Origin: UMGS1387 sp045540015
Lineage (GTDB): Bacteria > Bacillota > Clostridia > Oscillospirales > CAG-382
Assembly (NCBI GenBank): GCA_045540015.1
Contig: JAZQGP010000028.1
Coordinates: forward strand, 60,355-124,354
Reading direction: 5' to 3'
DNA length: 64,000 nt
Position 1 is the stretch's first letter; every line of letters starts with the position of its first letter. Shown piece after piece: positions 41,928 to 50,958 of this stretch. The notes below the pieces were generated by a model. That model worked only from the letters and a program-made list of their open reading frames with translations, ran no database searches and was not told the origin of the DNA. The position numbers and the translations under genes were made by a program.

Positions 41928-43292
41928 GTGAAAAAGTGTATTTTTTCAATAGTATTTGTTGCAATATTTATGGCGATTTCAGTCTGCGGCTCGGTTGTGA
42001 TAGATGCCAAGGAGTATCAGCCTGTTGATTTTGAAACATTATACGGAGATTTTGCAAAGGTTATCGAAGAAAGCAATGATAATGTCGATGCAATGATGAT
42101 GACTGACTTAAACCGTGACAGTATACCTGAACTGTTTACTTTATCGAGCTGCGGAGTTGAGGAATGGGAAAAGAATTCGTTGCTTTTTGAACGTGGATAC
42201 TATATTTCTGCCGATAAAAACAGATACGGAGGGGAATTTGCCGGCATAAGTGTAAATGATTGCGTTGTGGAGAGCTCACCGTGGCGTGATGAGAATGATA
42301 CTGTACCGATAAAGAATCGTATGACTATAAATAAACTACGTGATGACCCTTTTGATTTGCCGACAGAGACTTTTATTTCTACTTCTACGCGTGTTGATGG
42401 AATAGAATGTCTTACAATGTATGATATTGATACTGTTAAGCAGGCAGAGTATAATAATTTGGCATACTGCCTTTCGTCTATATGGCTTGAAGAAGACGGC
42501 TTTGATTATAAATTAGAAGAGTTTACCCACGAGTACTTTAATGAGTATTCCGGCAGCAACGCGGTTATGGTTTCTGTACGACTTCGCAATGTTGAAAGTG
42601 GAGAAAGAATTTCCGTAAAACAGGCGATGGAAATTTTGGTTGATGCTTTTGTTGAAGCTGAAAAGAGTAGGATTATTTCGTCGGATTGGGCAAAAGATGA
42701 GCTATATGAAGCAAAGCGCGAAGGTATCATATCCGCTGAAATGCTGAAATGGGATATGACGAAAAAAATAACAAGAGCAGAATTTGCCGCACTTATTGCA
42801 TGTGCAGACACCCGACAGGGCAAAAAAGGCGAACAATATTTATCTGATGTTAATATAAAAGATATTGATGAAAGCGAGTACAAAAGCGAAATACAATATG
42901 CTTTTTCTAAAGGCTATGTTAACGGAACATTATTAGATGAACAAAAGAAAGAAGCATTTTTTTCGCCCGACCTTGAAATAACACGTGAGCAAATAGCAAC
43001 GATGCTGTTTCGGATATTTGACGATTCGGTACTTATGTTGCCATATGACAATGTTGAGAATTTCCATATTCCTTTTTCTGATGCGGATGAAATATCTGAT
43101 TATGCAAAAATTGCTGTATATGTAATGCATGAAGAAAAGGTTTTAAAAGGTGAACAGAAGATATATTCTTACGATTCTACAAAAGATTCTGAATTAAAAA
43201 TCAATTGTTTTTATCCTAAACGCAACATGACTCGACAGGAGGCCGTTGTTGCGGTTAATAGACTGTATAAGATTATAGATATAAAACATTAA
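41928..43292 (+). CDS. Secreted S-layer homology (SLH) domain protein
   Basis: This 454-residue protein has a signal peptide (residues 1-27), an N-terminal domain of unknown fold (about 28-240, with a Ca-binding-like DLNRDSIPELF stretch) and a C-terminal region with three SLH repeats (about 250-450; e.g. ITRAEFAALIA, ITREQIATMLFRIF, MTRQEAVVAVNRLY). SLH domains attach proteins to secondary cell wall polymers. AAAAGGAG lies 8 nt before the GTG start (GTGAAAAAG). The region is visibly more AT-rich than the housekeeping genes around it. It is followed 24 bp later by another surface protein and probably regulated by the LytTR system upstream. Confidence 0.85.
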   Translation: MKKCIFSIVFVAIFMAISVCGSVVIDAKEYQPVDFETLYGDFAKVIEESNDNVDAMMMTDLNRDSIPELFTLSSCGVEEWEKNSLLFERGYYISADKNRYGGEFAGISVNDCVVESSPWRDENDTVPIKNRMTINKLRDDPFDLPTETFISTSTRVDGIECLTMYDIDTVKQAEYNNLAYCLSSIWLEEDGFDYKLEEFTHEYFNEYSGSNAVMVSVRLRNVESGERISVKQAMEILVDAFVEAEKSRIISSDWAKDELYEAKREGIISAEMLKWDMTKKITRAEFAALIACADTRQGKKGEQYLSDVNIKDIDESEYKSEIQYAFSKGYVNGTLLDEQKKEAFFSPDLEITREQIATMLFRIFDDSVLMLPYDNVENFHIPFSDADEISDYAKIAVYVMHEEKVLKGEQKIYSYDSTKDSELKINCFYPKRNMTRQEAVVAVNRLYKIIDIKH

Positions 43293-43316
43293 CTTTAAAT
43301 CTGGAGGACTAAGGAA

Positions 43317-46300
43317 ATGAAAAAGAGGCTAATTGTATTATCAGCTTTTATTATGCTTGCCGCAGCTCTTTCGTTTTCCGCTTTTGCTGCAGAGGTGGCA
43401 TCGGGTGAATGCGGAGAAAACGCAGTGTGGAAACTCGATGATAATGGAACTTTGACTATTAGTGGTGCCGGATTGCCTGAATTTCAGTTCCATTCGGATG
43501 GAAATGCTGCATACAAAACAAACATACCTTGGTTTGAATATAGAAAAAGCATTAAAAATGTAATAGTTGAAGAAGGTATTACCCACATTTCATCGTATAT
43601 ATTCTGGGAGTGCAATATGTCATCTATATCTCTTCCGGATAGTGTAAAGTCAATAGGGCAACATGCTTTTTGGAAATGCAAAAATTTAAAGTCTGTTACT
43701 CTTGGTAAATCAATAGAGAATATCATGTATGGTGCTTTTATTTATTGTGAAGGCTTGGTTTCGGTTACAATTAAAAATCCGAAGGTTTTTTTAGGCGAAT
43801 ATGTTTTTTATGGTTGTAACAGTGTTGAGCAGGTAAACTATGTGGGATCTGAGCACGCATGGAAGGAATGCCTTGGTTTTTCAACAAGTGATGATGGGCT
43901 TGAAAACGCAAATTTTACATATCACTATGAAGAAACTACTTCAATGCCGACATTGGCAATTCCTACATTAAACAAAAAGCTTCCGATGATTTGCATAGAT
44001 AGAAACTATAGTATACTTGTATCACTTGATGGTAAAATGTGGATTTGGGGTGGCAAAGAATTAGATACTCCGACTAATATAATGAATGACGTTGCAGATG
44101 TTTCTGCTAAAGAATACAACATTCTGGCAATAAAAAACGATAAAACTCTTTGGTATATGGAATTTCCAAATGAACCCGAAAAAATAATGGACGATGTTGT
44201 ATATGCCTGTGCAAGCTATTCTCGTTATGCTGCAATTAAAACGGACGGTAGTCTTTGGATGTGGGGTAGTGCTTACCTGGGCGATGGATCATCGGATTCC
44301 TCATCCACACCGATAAAAATAATGGATAATGTTGCATCTGTGAGTTTAGGAAAATACCATAGCGCTGCACTAAAGACCGATGGTACTCTGTGGGTTTGGG
44401 GAAATAACCAAAATACACGAGTCGGTCACGGTAGCGATGTTCCGTATTGGATACAAAAACCCGTACATGTATTAAGCAATGTAGTATCTGTTTCGTTGGG
44501 ATATAATTACAGTACTGCTATTAAAAGTGATGGAAGCTTATGGACATGGGGAAGCAATGGATACGGTCAGGTTGGCAATGGAAGCGCGAAAACCAGCAAT
44601 ATTCCGGTTAAGATATTGGACGAAGTAAAATCTGTTAGTCTGGGGTCATTTAACGCATCCGCTGTTAAAAAGGATGGAAGTCTTTGGGTGTGGGGTGTAA
44701 ATGAATATAAAAATTTTGGATTCTATAGCAGAGACAAAAAAGTATGTAATCCGGTTAAAATAATGGATGGTGTTGATACAGCTTGTGTAAATGATAAGAA
44801 TGTTGAAGTATTAAAAAATGATGGGACGCTGTGGATAGTTGGTCCTGATTTTAACGGGAGCAAAGGTGATGGCAAAGACAGGAACTATAATTGTGATCCT
44901 GTAAAAATTTTAGATAATATATCAAAAATTGCTCTTGGTGATGAATTCGGTGCAGCAATTAGTAATGATGGTATTCTTTACATGTGGGGAAATAATGAAG
45001 CTGGTCAGTTGGGAAATAACACTATTAAATACTCAGGTTATCCAATTGAGACAGAAGTGTCTCTTGGGTGTGTTTCGGTATATTTAAATGATGAAAGAAT
45101 CAAATTTGATGTTCCACCTGTAATAGAAGACAACAGAACTCTTGTGCCGATTAGAGCGATATTTGAAGCTATGGGGATGGTTGTTGACTGGGACGGCGCA
45201 ACGTCAACTATTACAGCGACAGGTAATGGGAATACCATTATTATGCGCATAAATGATACAAAAGTTATTGTAAATGGTAAAGAGCGTATTACGGATGTAC
45301 CCGCGAAGATTATTAATAACAGAACTATGGTTCCTGTCAGGTTTGTTTCTGAGAGCTTGAATGCTTATGTGAATTGGGATAATAAAACTCGCAGAATTGA
45401 TATTACATATGAAATCCCTTCTGATTATAAGGAATTCCTTTTCTGTTATGAACAAAAAATTGATGCATACTATTTTGATTCAGGGTATTATTCAGACTCT
45501 TCTGTCGTTTTACCTATATTCTTTGGATTTGATGATAAATATGACACATCCATTTCCGGAATTCTTAGGGTATGGGAGGATAATATAAATCAACCTCTTC
45601 TGGTTAGATATGATTTTACAAACAAACCAAACGGTCACTGGGAGAATATTGAGATATCATTTGAAGACGGAACCCTATTAAAAGATTCTATTTATAATGA
45701 TTATTTTAATAAGACTACTATTCAGATGACATGCAGGGACGGAAATACATATGTGAACTTGGAAGATTTGTCCTGGTTGACAGGTTTTGACATTGTGAAT
45801 GATTATGATATTTTACCCGAAACATTGTCAAACACTGTTTCATCAGTTATAGAAAATGATTTTTTATCAAATCCTGTTTTTGAAGGAAATCTGAAATGGG
45901 GATTTGATTCAGCACATTTAGGTTGGTCGGACCAGCAGCTCGAAAAGTACATATCGTCGCAAGAACTATGGGGAGATATTGCTTTAGGATCTTTAGCATT
46001 ATTTGATGGAGAGCCTTTTGGACTTTTTGAACAGCGTATAAATGAAATGGTTGATATATTGGTTATGCCATCTGATTATCAACTTGCTGAAAATATAGAA
46101 GATAGTCTTGCTTTAACTGAAGCAGGCGAAGTTGTTGCAAATATAGGTACCATTGTTTTCGATGTCGCAGATGAATTGATTGATAGTGAAAATTTTCCAT
46201 TCTTGTCGGATTTGTTTAAACGTAATACGGATATGTTTATTTATGAAGGAAATATAACGATTAAATTATCTGAAGCATATTTTGATACTGTACAGGAATT

Positions 46301-46940
46301 TCTTTCAATACAGGCAATAATCCAATGCAGCGAGAGCAATAGAAAGGAATTGGAAGAATTTATTGAATATTTGCCTGATAGTTATAAAGAACAATACCCG
46401 AAAGCTTTTGAAATTATATCTAAACGATTGAAACAATATGACAATAACAAATATGGATGCTATTTTGTGGATCAGGTATTGAAAAAAGGGTTTAGCTTTG
46501 TGGTATCAGAAGTAACATCTGCTATAGTTGAAAATGCCGGTGGTAAGTATTCTATAGGGCAGCTCGCGTTATCGTTAGCAAGAGGCGCAATTGATGTTTT
46601 TGCAGGAGATATTTTACAAGGCATGAAAGATGAAGGTGTTTTTCACGCTCTCTATGATTTTAGTAATCTATCTACTGAATACTATACCGAACTATGGAAT
46701 GCAAGAAATGAATACGTACGTGATTTTCCAACAGAATATCAGAATAAGATTAAATTAGCCGCTGTTTTTTCAATTAAAAGTTCAAATGATGCACGCAAAT
46801 GCTTTATCAAGGCTCGAACACAGATGCTATCTGATGAAAATTTAAAGAAAAATAAAGTCGGACACGATTCTCTTTTAGAATTTTGTAAAAAAATTGATTC
46901 ATTGATATATAATGAATGGTTTTATGCAAAGGTTGAGTAA
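43317..46940 (+). CDS. Large secreted protein: BspA-like LRR, RCC1 repeats, copper-amine-oxidase-like stalk domain
   Basis: This 1207-residue exported protein has a signal peptide (residues 1-25). Residues about 70-200 are BspA-type leucine-rich repeats (SLPDSVKSIGQHAFWKCKNLKSV). Residues about 225-575 are RCC1-like propeller repeats, seven or more copies of a DGSLW.WG signature. Residues about 585-700 are a copper-amine-oxidase N-terminal (stalk) domain, two copies of R.LVPIRA/R.MVPVRFV. The C-terminal 500 residues are unrecognised, Glu/Lys-rich and mostly helical, with no SLH domain or LPXTG. GGAGG precedes the ATG, 24 bp after the SLH gene. It may be held at the surface via its SLH-bearing neighbour. 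Base composition is AT-rich, suggesting an accessory locus. Confidence 0.82.
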   Translation: MKKRLIVLSAFIMLAAALSFSAFAAEVASGECGENAVWKLDDNGTLTISGAGLPEFQFHSDGNAAYKTNIPWFEYRKSIKNVIVEEGITHISSYIFWECNMSSISLPDSVKSIGQHAFWKCKNLKSVTLGKSIENIMYGAFIYCEGLVSVTIKNPKVFLGEYVFYGCNSVEQVNYVGSEHAWKECLGFSTSDDGLENANFTYHYEETTSMPTLAIPTLNKKLPMICIDRNYSILVSLDGKMWIWGGKELDTPTNIMNDVADVSAKEYNILAIKNDKTLWYMEFPNEPEKIMDDVVYACASYSRYAAIKTDGSLWMWGSAYLGDGSSDSSSTPIKIMDNVASVSLGKYHSAALKTDGTLWVWGNNQNTRVGHGSDVPYWIQKPVHVLSNVVSVSLGYNYSTAIKSDGSLWTWGSNGYGQVGNGSAKTSNIPVKILDEVKSVSLGSFNASAVKKDGSLWVWGVNEYKNFGFYSRDKKVCNPVKIMDGVDTACVNDKNVEVLKNDGTLWIVGPDFNGSKGDGKDRNYNCDPVKILDNISKIALGDEFGAAISNDGILYMWGNNEAGQLGNNTIKYSGYPIETEVSLGCVSVYLNDERIKFDVPPVIEDNRTLVPIRAIFEAMGMVVDWDGATSTITATGNGNTIIMRINDTKVIVNGKERITDVPAKIINNRTMVPVRFVSESLNAYVNWDNKTRRIDITYEIPSDYKEFLFCYEQKIDAYYFDSGYYSDSSVVLPIFFGFDDKYDTSISGILRVWEDNINQPLLVRYDFTNKPNGHWENIEISFEDGTLLKDSIYNDYFNKTTIQMTCRDGNTYVNLEDLSWLTGFDIVNDYDILPETLSNTVSSVIENDFLSNPVFEGNLKWGFDSAHLGWSDQQLEKYISSQELWGDIALGSLALFDGEPFGLFEQRINEMVDILVMPSDYQLAENIEDSLALTEAGEVVANIGTIVFDVADELIDSENFPFLSDLFKRNTDMFIYEGNITIKLSEAYFDTVQEFLSIQAIIQCSESNRKELEEFIEYLPDSYKEQYPKAFEIISKRLKQYDNNKYGCYFVDQVLKKGFSFVVSEVTSAIVENAGGKYSIGQLALSLARGAIDVFAGDILQGMKDEGVFHALYDFSNLSTEYYTELWNARNEYVRDFPTEYQNKIKLAAVFSIKSSNDARKCFIKARTQMLSDENLKKNKVGHDSLLEFCKKIDSLIYNEWFYAKVE

Positions 46941-47010
46941 TATTAATGTTTGAAATCTAAAGAACGCAAAGAATGGTCAAAAATACTCATTTTTGTATAT
47001 AGGATAAAAC

Positions 47011-47040
47011 CACCCGCCGCACTTTATTGTGCGGCGGGTG
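47011..47040. terminator. Strong GC-rich hairpin between the RCC1 gene and pqqD-like gene
   Basis: CACCCGCCGCAC (47011-47022) pairs perfectly with GTGCGGCGGGTG (47029-47040) around TTTATT. On the minus strand it runs into GGTTTTATCC. It mainly serves the minus-strand genes and also blocks the plus-strand transcript. Confidence 0.85.
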
Positions 47041-47051
47041 TTAACATATCA

Positions 47052-47393
47052 CTATTTTTTATATCCCACAAACCCATAACTCTCAAGTATCCCGAAAAAC
47101 TGACACAGCCTCTCATACAGTGGCTGAGCCTTTTCTCCGAAATGCTCATCTACCTCAGAACCAATGTCGTAAATGCTTTTTTCACCGTCGATAACCGACC
47201 ATACAAACGAGCCGAATTCGTCAAGGTGAATGTAGCTTACTTTCGGCTTTTTCAGAATAAGCTGGAACAGCCTGTTGAAAAAGCCTTTGTTTTCAATTTC
47301 AAGAGTTATGAGATTTTCGCCGTCGGTTTTCCATGTGAGCTTTTCCGATCTTGTAGGAATCTTTTCAAGATAGTTTTCTTGTTTCTTACTCAT
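47052..47393 (-). CDS. PqqD family protein
   Basis: This 113-residue protein has the PqqD-like winged fold: VSYIHLDEFGSFVWSVIDGEKSIYDI followed by EPLYERL-type helix (here QPLYERLCQFFGILESYGFV). PqqD proteins are peptide chaperones (RRE domains) that deliver precursor peptides to radical SAM or other RiPP enzymes. No radical SAM, precursor peptide or other RiPP gene is near. Instead it lies 3 nt downstream of an OPT peptide transporter, so they are co-translated. A role in handling peptides brought in by the transporter is a guess. Confidence 0.8.
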   Translation of the reverse strand: MSKKQENYLEKIPTRSEKLTWKTDGENLITLEIENKGFFNRLFQLILKKPKVSYIHLDEFGSFVWSVIDGEKSIYDIGSEVDEHFGEKAQPLYERLCQFFGILESYGFVGYKK

Positions 47394-47396
47394 GGC

Positions 47397-49301
47397 TTAT
47401 TTTCTCTTTTTCCAAAGGGAGAATTTGAGAACTGTAAGGATTATAATACCGAACAGAACAAGTCCGCCGATGTTTGAAACAGGAGCGGGAATGTTGAATC
47501 TTGCAGAAAGGTCAATTACCTTGTCAATTCCGAAGATTGCAAATATGGCAAGAAGAATACCAACAAGTCCTTCACCTGCAATCATGCCCGAGCAGAAGAG
47601 AACGCCGTCGTTTACAATAGCTTCTTTTTCTTCCTTTTCCTTCTTCATCTTGTCAAGAGCAAGTCTTATAAGACCACCGACCATGATGCACGCATTGAGC
47701 TGAACGGGGAGATATATGCCGATTGCAAAGGGAAGCACGGGAATACCGATGACTTCAACAACAATTGCTATAAATACACCGATAAATACAAGTCCCCAAG
47801 GAAGATTTCCGTCCATTATACCTTCAATGATAAGCTTCATGAGTGTTGCCTGTGGAGCAGCAAGAGCTTCAGAACCAAAACCAAAGCCTCTGTCTAACAG
47901 ATAGAGTGTTCCGCCGATAGCCAAAGCTGCTGCAACAACACCTACGATTTCACCTATCTGCTGCTTCTTGGGAGTTGCACCGAGAAGATAGCCTGTTTTC
48001 AAGTCCTGGGATGTGTCACCTGCGATTGCGGAAACTATACAGATAATAGAGCCTATTGCAATAGCACTTGTCATGCCTGCAATACCGGTTGTTCCTGTGA
48101 GCTTGAGAATGAGAGTTGTAATAAGAAGAGTTGCGATTGCCATGCCGGAAACGGGGTTGTTACTGCTTCCTACAAGTCCTACCATTCTCGAAGAAACGGT
48201 TGCAAAGAAGAAACCGAATATTACAACAATTACAGCACCTAAAAGCGATACGGGAATTGCGGGAATGAGCCATACAAGAAGCGTGAGAACTGCAATTGCA
48301 ATTATTACGGTTACAATGTTCAAATCCTTGCTTGTTCTGTCTGTACTGTCCGCTTTAGCACCTTTCATGCTCTTTATCGCACCGCCAAAAGTGGATATGA
48401 TAGTGGGCAGTGACTTTATAAGACTGATAATACCGCCGGCAGCAAGAGCGCCTGCACCGATGTATCTGATGTATGAGCTCCAGATTCCGCTTGCACCGCT
48501 TGCAGCGAATATTTCGCCGATTGTCTCAGTTCCGGGATACATTACAGTACCGCTGCCGAAGAGAACAATCATAGGAATGAGTACAAGCCAGCTTAAAACG
48601 CCGCCTGCGAACATGTAAGAGGCAATTCTCGCACCGCAGATGTAACCAACGCTCATAACAGCAGGATAAATCTGTGTACCAATTTCACCTGCATAACCCT
48701 TAACACTAGCAGATACTTCACCTGCAACAAGCTTCAAACCGTCGATAATGAACTTGAAGAGTGCTGCAAATCCCATGCCTGCAAATACGGTGGACGCATT
48801 AGCTCCGCCTTTTTCACCTGCAAGAAGAACGTCTGCACATGCACTTCCTTCGGGATAGGGAAGAACACCGTGTTCTTTTACTATAAGAGCATTGCGAAGA
48901 GGAACCATAAAGAATACGCCGAGAAGTCCTCCGAGAAGGGCAATAAGCGTAATTTCAAGAAGTCCGGGCTTGTCCGCTTTTCCTTCAGCTGCCCATAAGA
49001 AAAGAGCCGGAAGAGTGAAAATTGCACCTGCCGCGAGCGATTCACCTGCAGAGCCGATAGTCTGAACAATATTGCTTTCGAGTATCGAGTTTTTGCGCAG
49101 GATAACGCGGATAACTCCCATTGCGATAACTGCAGCGGGGATTGAAGCGGAAACAGTCATACCGACTCGAAGTCCGAGGTATGCGTTTGCCGCGCCGAAT
49201 ATAACGGAAAGAAGAATACCCATGATAATCGAGGTTACGGTTATCTCGGGAGTTACCTTCTCAGCCGGTACATAAGGCTTGAAGTTTGTTTGCTTGTCCA
49301 T
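47397..49301 (-). CDS. OPT family oligopeptide transporter
   Basis: This 634-residue polytopic membrane protein has about fourteen or more hydrophobic segments. It carries OPT-family motifs near the N-terminus (ITVTSIIMGILLSVIFGAANAYLGLRVGM), EGSACADVLLAGEKGG and the C-terminal NIGGLVLFG. Prokaryotic OPT proteins import small peptides or iron-siderophore complexes. The start ATG at 49301 follows CGGAG and removes a spurious 27-residue N-terminal extension. It sits between a PepD dipeptidase and a PqqD-like gene on the same strand, which favours peptide uptake followed by hydrolysis. Confidence 0.93.
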   Translation of the reverse strand: MDKQTNFKPYVPAEKVTPEITVTSIIMGILLSVIFGAANAYLGLRVGMTVSASIPAAVIAMGVIRVILRKNSILESNIVQTIGSAGESLAAGAIFTLPALFLWAAEGKADKPGLLEITLIALLGGLLGVFFMVPLRNALIVKEHGVLPYPEGSACADVLLAGEKGGANASTVFAGMGFAALFKFIIDGLKLVAGEVSASVKGYAGEIGTQIYPAVMSVGYICGARIASYMFAGGVLSWLVLIPMIVLFGSGTVMYPGTETIGEIFAASGASGIWSSYIRYIGAGALAAGGIISLIKSLPTIISTFGGAIKSMKGAKADSTDRTSKDLNIVTVIIAIAVLTLLVWLIPAIPVSLLGAVIVVIFGFFFATVSSRMVGLVGSSNNPVSGMAIATLLITTLILKLTGTTGIAGMTSAIAIGSIICIVSAIAGDTSQDLKTGYLLGATPKKQQIGEIVGVVAAALAIGGTLYLLDRGFGFGSEALAAPQATLMKLIIEGIMDGNLPWGLVFIGVFIAIVVEVIGIPVLPFAIGIYLPVQLNACIMVGGLIRLALDKMKKEKEEKEAIVNDGVLFCSGMIAGEGLVGILLAIFAIFGIDKVIDLSARFNIPAPVSNIGGLVLFGIIILTVLKFSLWKKRK

Positions 49302-49353
49302 GTTTTTCTCCGTTCCGCCGCAAAATTTGCGACTTTTGTTTTTTAACCAAGTA

Positions 49354-49382
49354 ATTATACCACAACAACCGACAAAAAGCAA
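49354..49382 (-). promoter_or_regulatory. Promoter of the OPT-pqqD operon
   Basis: On the minus strand TTGCTT (49382-49377), a 17-bp spacer and TATAAT (49359-49354), 52 bp before the start. Confidence 0.55.
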
Positions 49383-49401
49383 GGTGTTTTGGGCAATAAT
49401 G

Positions 49402-49426
49402 AAAAAATCCCCATCTTGCGACGGGG
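49402..49426 (-). terminator. Rho-independent terminator after pepD
   Basis: On the minus strand CCCC (49426-49423) pairs with GGGG (49412-49409), supported by GTCGCAAGAT in the loop, then ATTTTTTC. Confidence 0.7.
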
Positions 49427-49433
49427 AAAGGTT

Positions 49434-50876
49434 TTATCTCATTTTTTCAAGTATTTTCAATATAAGCTCAAAAGTTTCCTTAACCGAAGAAATACTAAGC
49501 CGTTCATTTACCGAATGAATATCGTGGGCAACAGGTCCGAATGAGATGCAGTCTAGCCCCGGAAGACCGGACGAGAACATTCCGCATTCAAGTCCTGCGT
49601 GAATTGCTTCAACTGTCGGCTTTTTGCCGAACATTTCTTCATAGGTTTCAATGTAAAGCCTTTGCATTTCGCTGTCCGACACAAACTCCCACGGCGGATA
49701 GTGGCCGCTGCTTTCACTTCTTGCATTAAATACAGATGCATATGCGTGTATTTTTTCTTCAAGTGCGAGAAGGGCGGATTGCTTGTTGCTTCTGAGGGCA
49801 TAAATCATCTCGGCTTGAGTTTCATCCGTTTTCACTATACCGAGATTGAGTGAGGTTTCAACAAGACTGTCAATGTCGGCACTCATCTGTATAACGCCGT
49901 TTGGCGCACAGGCAAGAAAACTTATAATTTGCTTTGCACTCTCGTCTGTAAGCACGCTGAAGTTTTCGTTTTCACTTGTGGAGACAGAGGGAGCAAAATT
50001 AGGTTCTCTTGTCTTTATTTCTTCCTTAATTGTATCAAGATACGCTGTAAGCTTTTGAGTAAAGCCTGAGGCGTTTTTTACTGTAAGAGAAGCTTTGCAC
50101 GCAGGGGTTATAACGTTGTCCTTGTCTCCGCCGTTTATGCTTATAATGTCAAATTCTTCCTCCTTTTGCATGTGAAGAAGTATTCTTCCCATCAGGACAT
50201 TTGCATTAATTCTGCCTTTGTCTATTTCAACTCCGGAATGACCGCCGAGAAGTCCTTCGAGTGTAACAGTAATCTCTGTTCCCTCGGTCTCTTTTCGCTC
50301 TATAGGCAGACAGCATTCAACACGTGCACCGCCTGCACAAGAAACTGTAAGCACATCAATGCATTCCGAGTCGAGATTTAACATTCTTCTCGATTTGAGC
50401 TTTGACATCTCAAGCTTTGAAGCGCCTATCATTCCGATTTCTTCGTCTGTCGTAAATACTGCTTCAATAGGGGGATGCGAAATGCTGTTGCTTTCAAGTA
50501 TAGCAAGAATCATTGCAACTGCAATTCCGTTGTCAGCACCGAGAGTTGTGTCTTTTGCTTTAATGAAATCGCCGTCAATGTAAAGAGATAGACCGTCTTT
50601 TTCAAAATCATGCATGCTGTCTGCAGTTTTCTGACATACCATGTCAAGATGCCCTTGAAGTATTACAGGCTGTGCATTTTCAAAACCCTCTGTGCCGTCC
50701 TTGTAAATAATAACGTTGAAAGCTTCGTCGCATTCATATTTAAGACCGTGAGAACGCGCAAACTCCGTGCAGTAGGCTGCAATTCTCTGCATGTCTCCCG
50801 AACCTCTCGGAATTGAGCTTATTTTTTCAAAATATTTAAAAACCCTCTCGGGAATGAGTCCTTTTAAAATGTTCAT
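49434..50876 (-). CDS. pepD: Aminoacyl-histidine dipeptidase (PepD, M20 family)
   Basis: This 480-residue cytosolic zinc dipeptidase of family M20C cleaves Xaa-His and related dipeptides. It has FEKISSIPRGSGD, LQGHLDMVCQ (zinc His and Asp), LGADNGIAVAM (bridging Asp), TTDEEIGMIGA (catalytic and zinc Glu), the NLDSE motif and IHAGLECGMFS. The lid domain lies between. The start at 50876 follows AAAGGAG; an upstream ATG would add 13 unrelated residues. It precedes an OPT transporter on the same strand but has its own terminator. Confidence 0.95.
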   Translation of the reverse strand: MNILKGLIPERVFKYFEKISSIPRGSGDMQRIAAYCTEFARSHGLKYECDEAFNVIIYKDGTEGFENAQPVILQGHLDMVCQKTADSMHDFEKDGLSLYIDGDFIKAKDTTLGADNGIAVAMILAILESNSISHPPIEAVFTTDEEIGMIGASKLEMSKLKSRRMLNLDSECIDVLTVSCAGGARVECCLPIERKETEGTEITVTLEGLLGGHSGVEIDKGRINANVLMGRILLHMQKEEEFDIISINGGDKDNVITPACKASLTVKNASGFTQKLTAYLDTIKEEIKTREPNFAPSVSTSENENFSVLTDESAKQIISFLACAPNGVIQMSADIDSLVETSLNLGIVKTDETQAEMIYALRSNKQSALLALEEKIHAYASVFNARSESSGHYPPWEFVSDSEMQRLYIETYEEMFGKKPTVEAIHAGLECGMFSSGLPGLDCISFGPVAHDIHSVNERLSISSVKETFELILKILEKMR

Positions 50877-50958
50877 GGTTACTCCTTTGTTACTATTCTC
50901 ATTGTAGTTTGGCATAAATTATTATATAATATGATTTTTAGCCCTGTAGAATTGTTTT

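Noticed and set aside
46950..47477. 175-residue open frame on the plus strand
   Set aside because: It crosses the strong hairpin at 47011 and overlaps the pqqD-like gene antisense; no domain.
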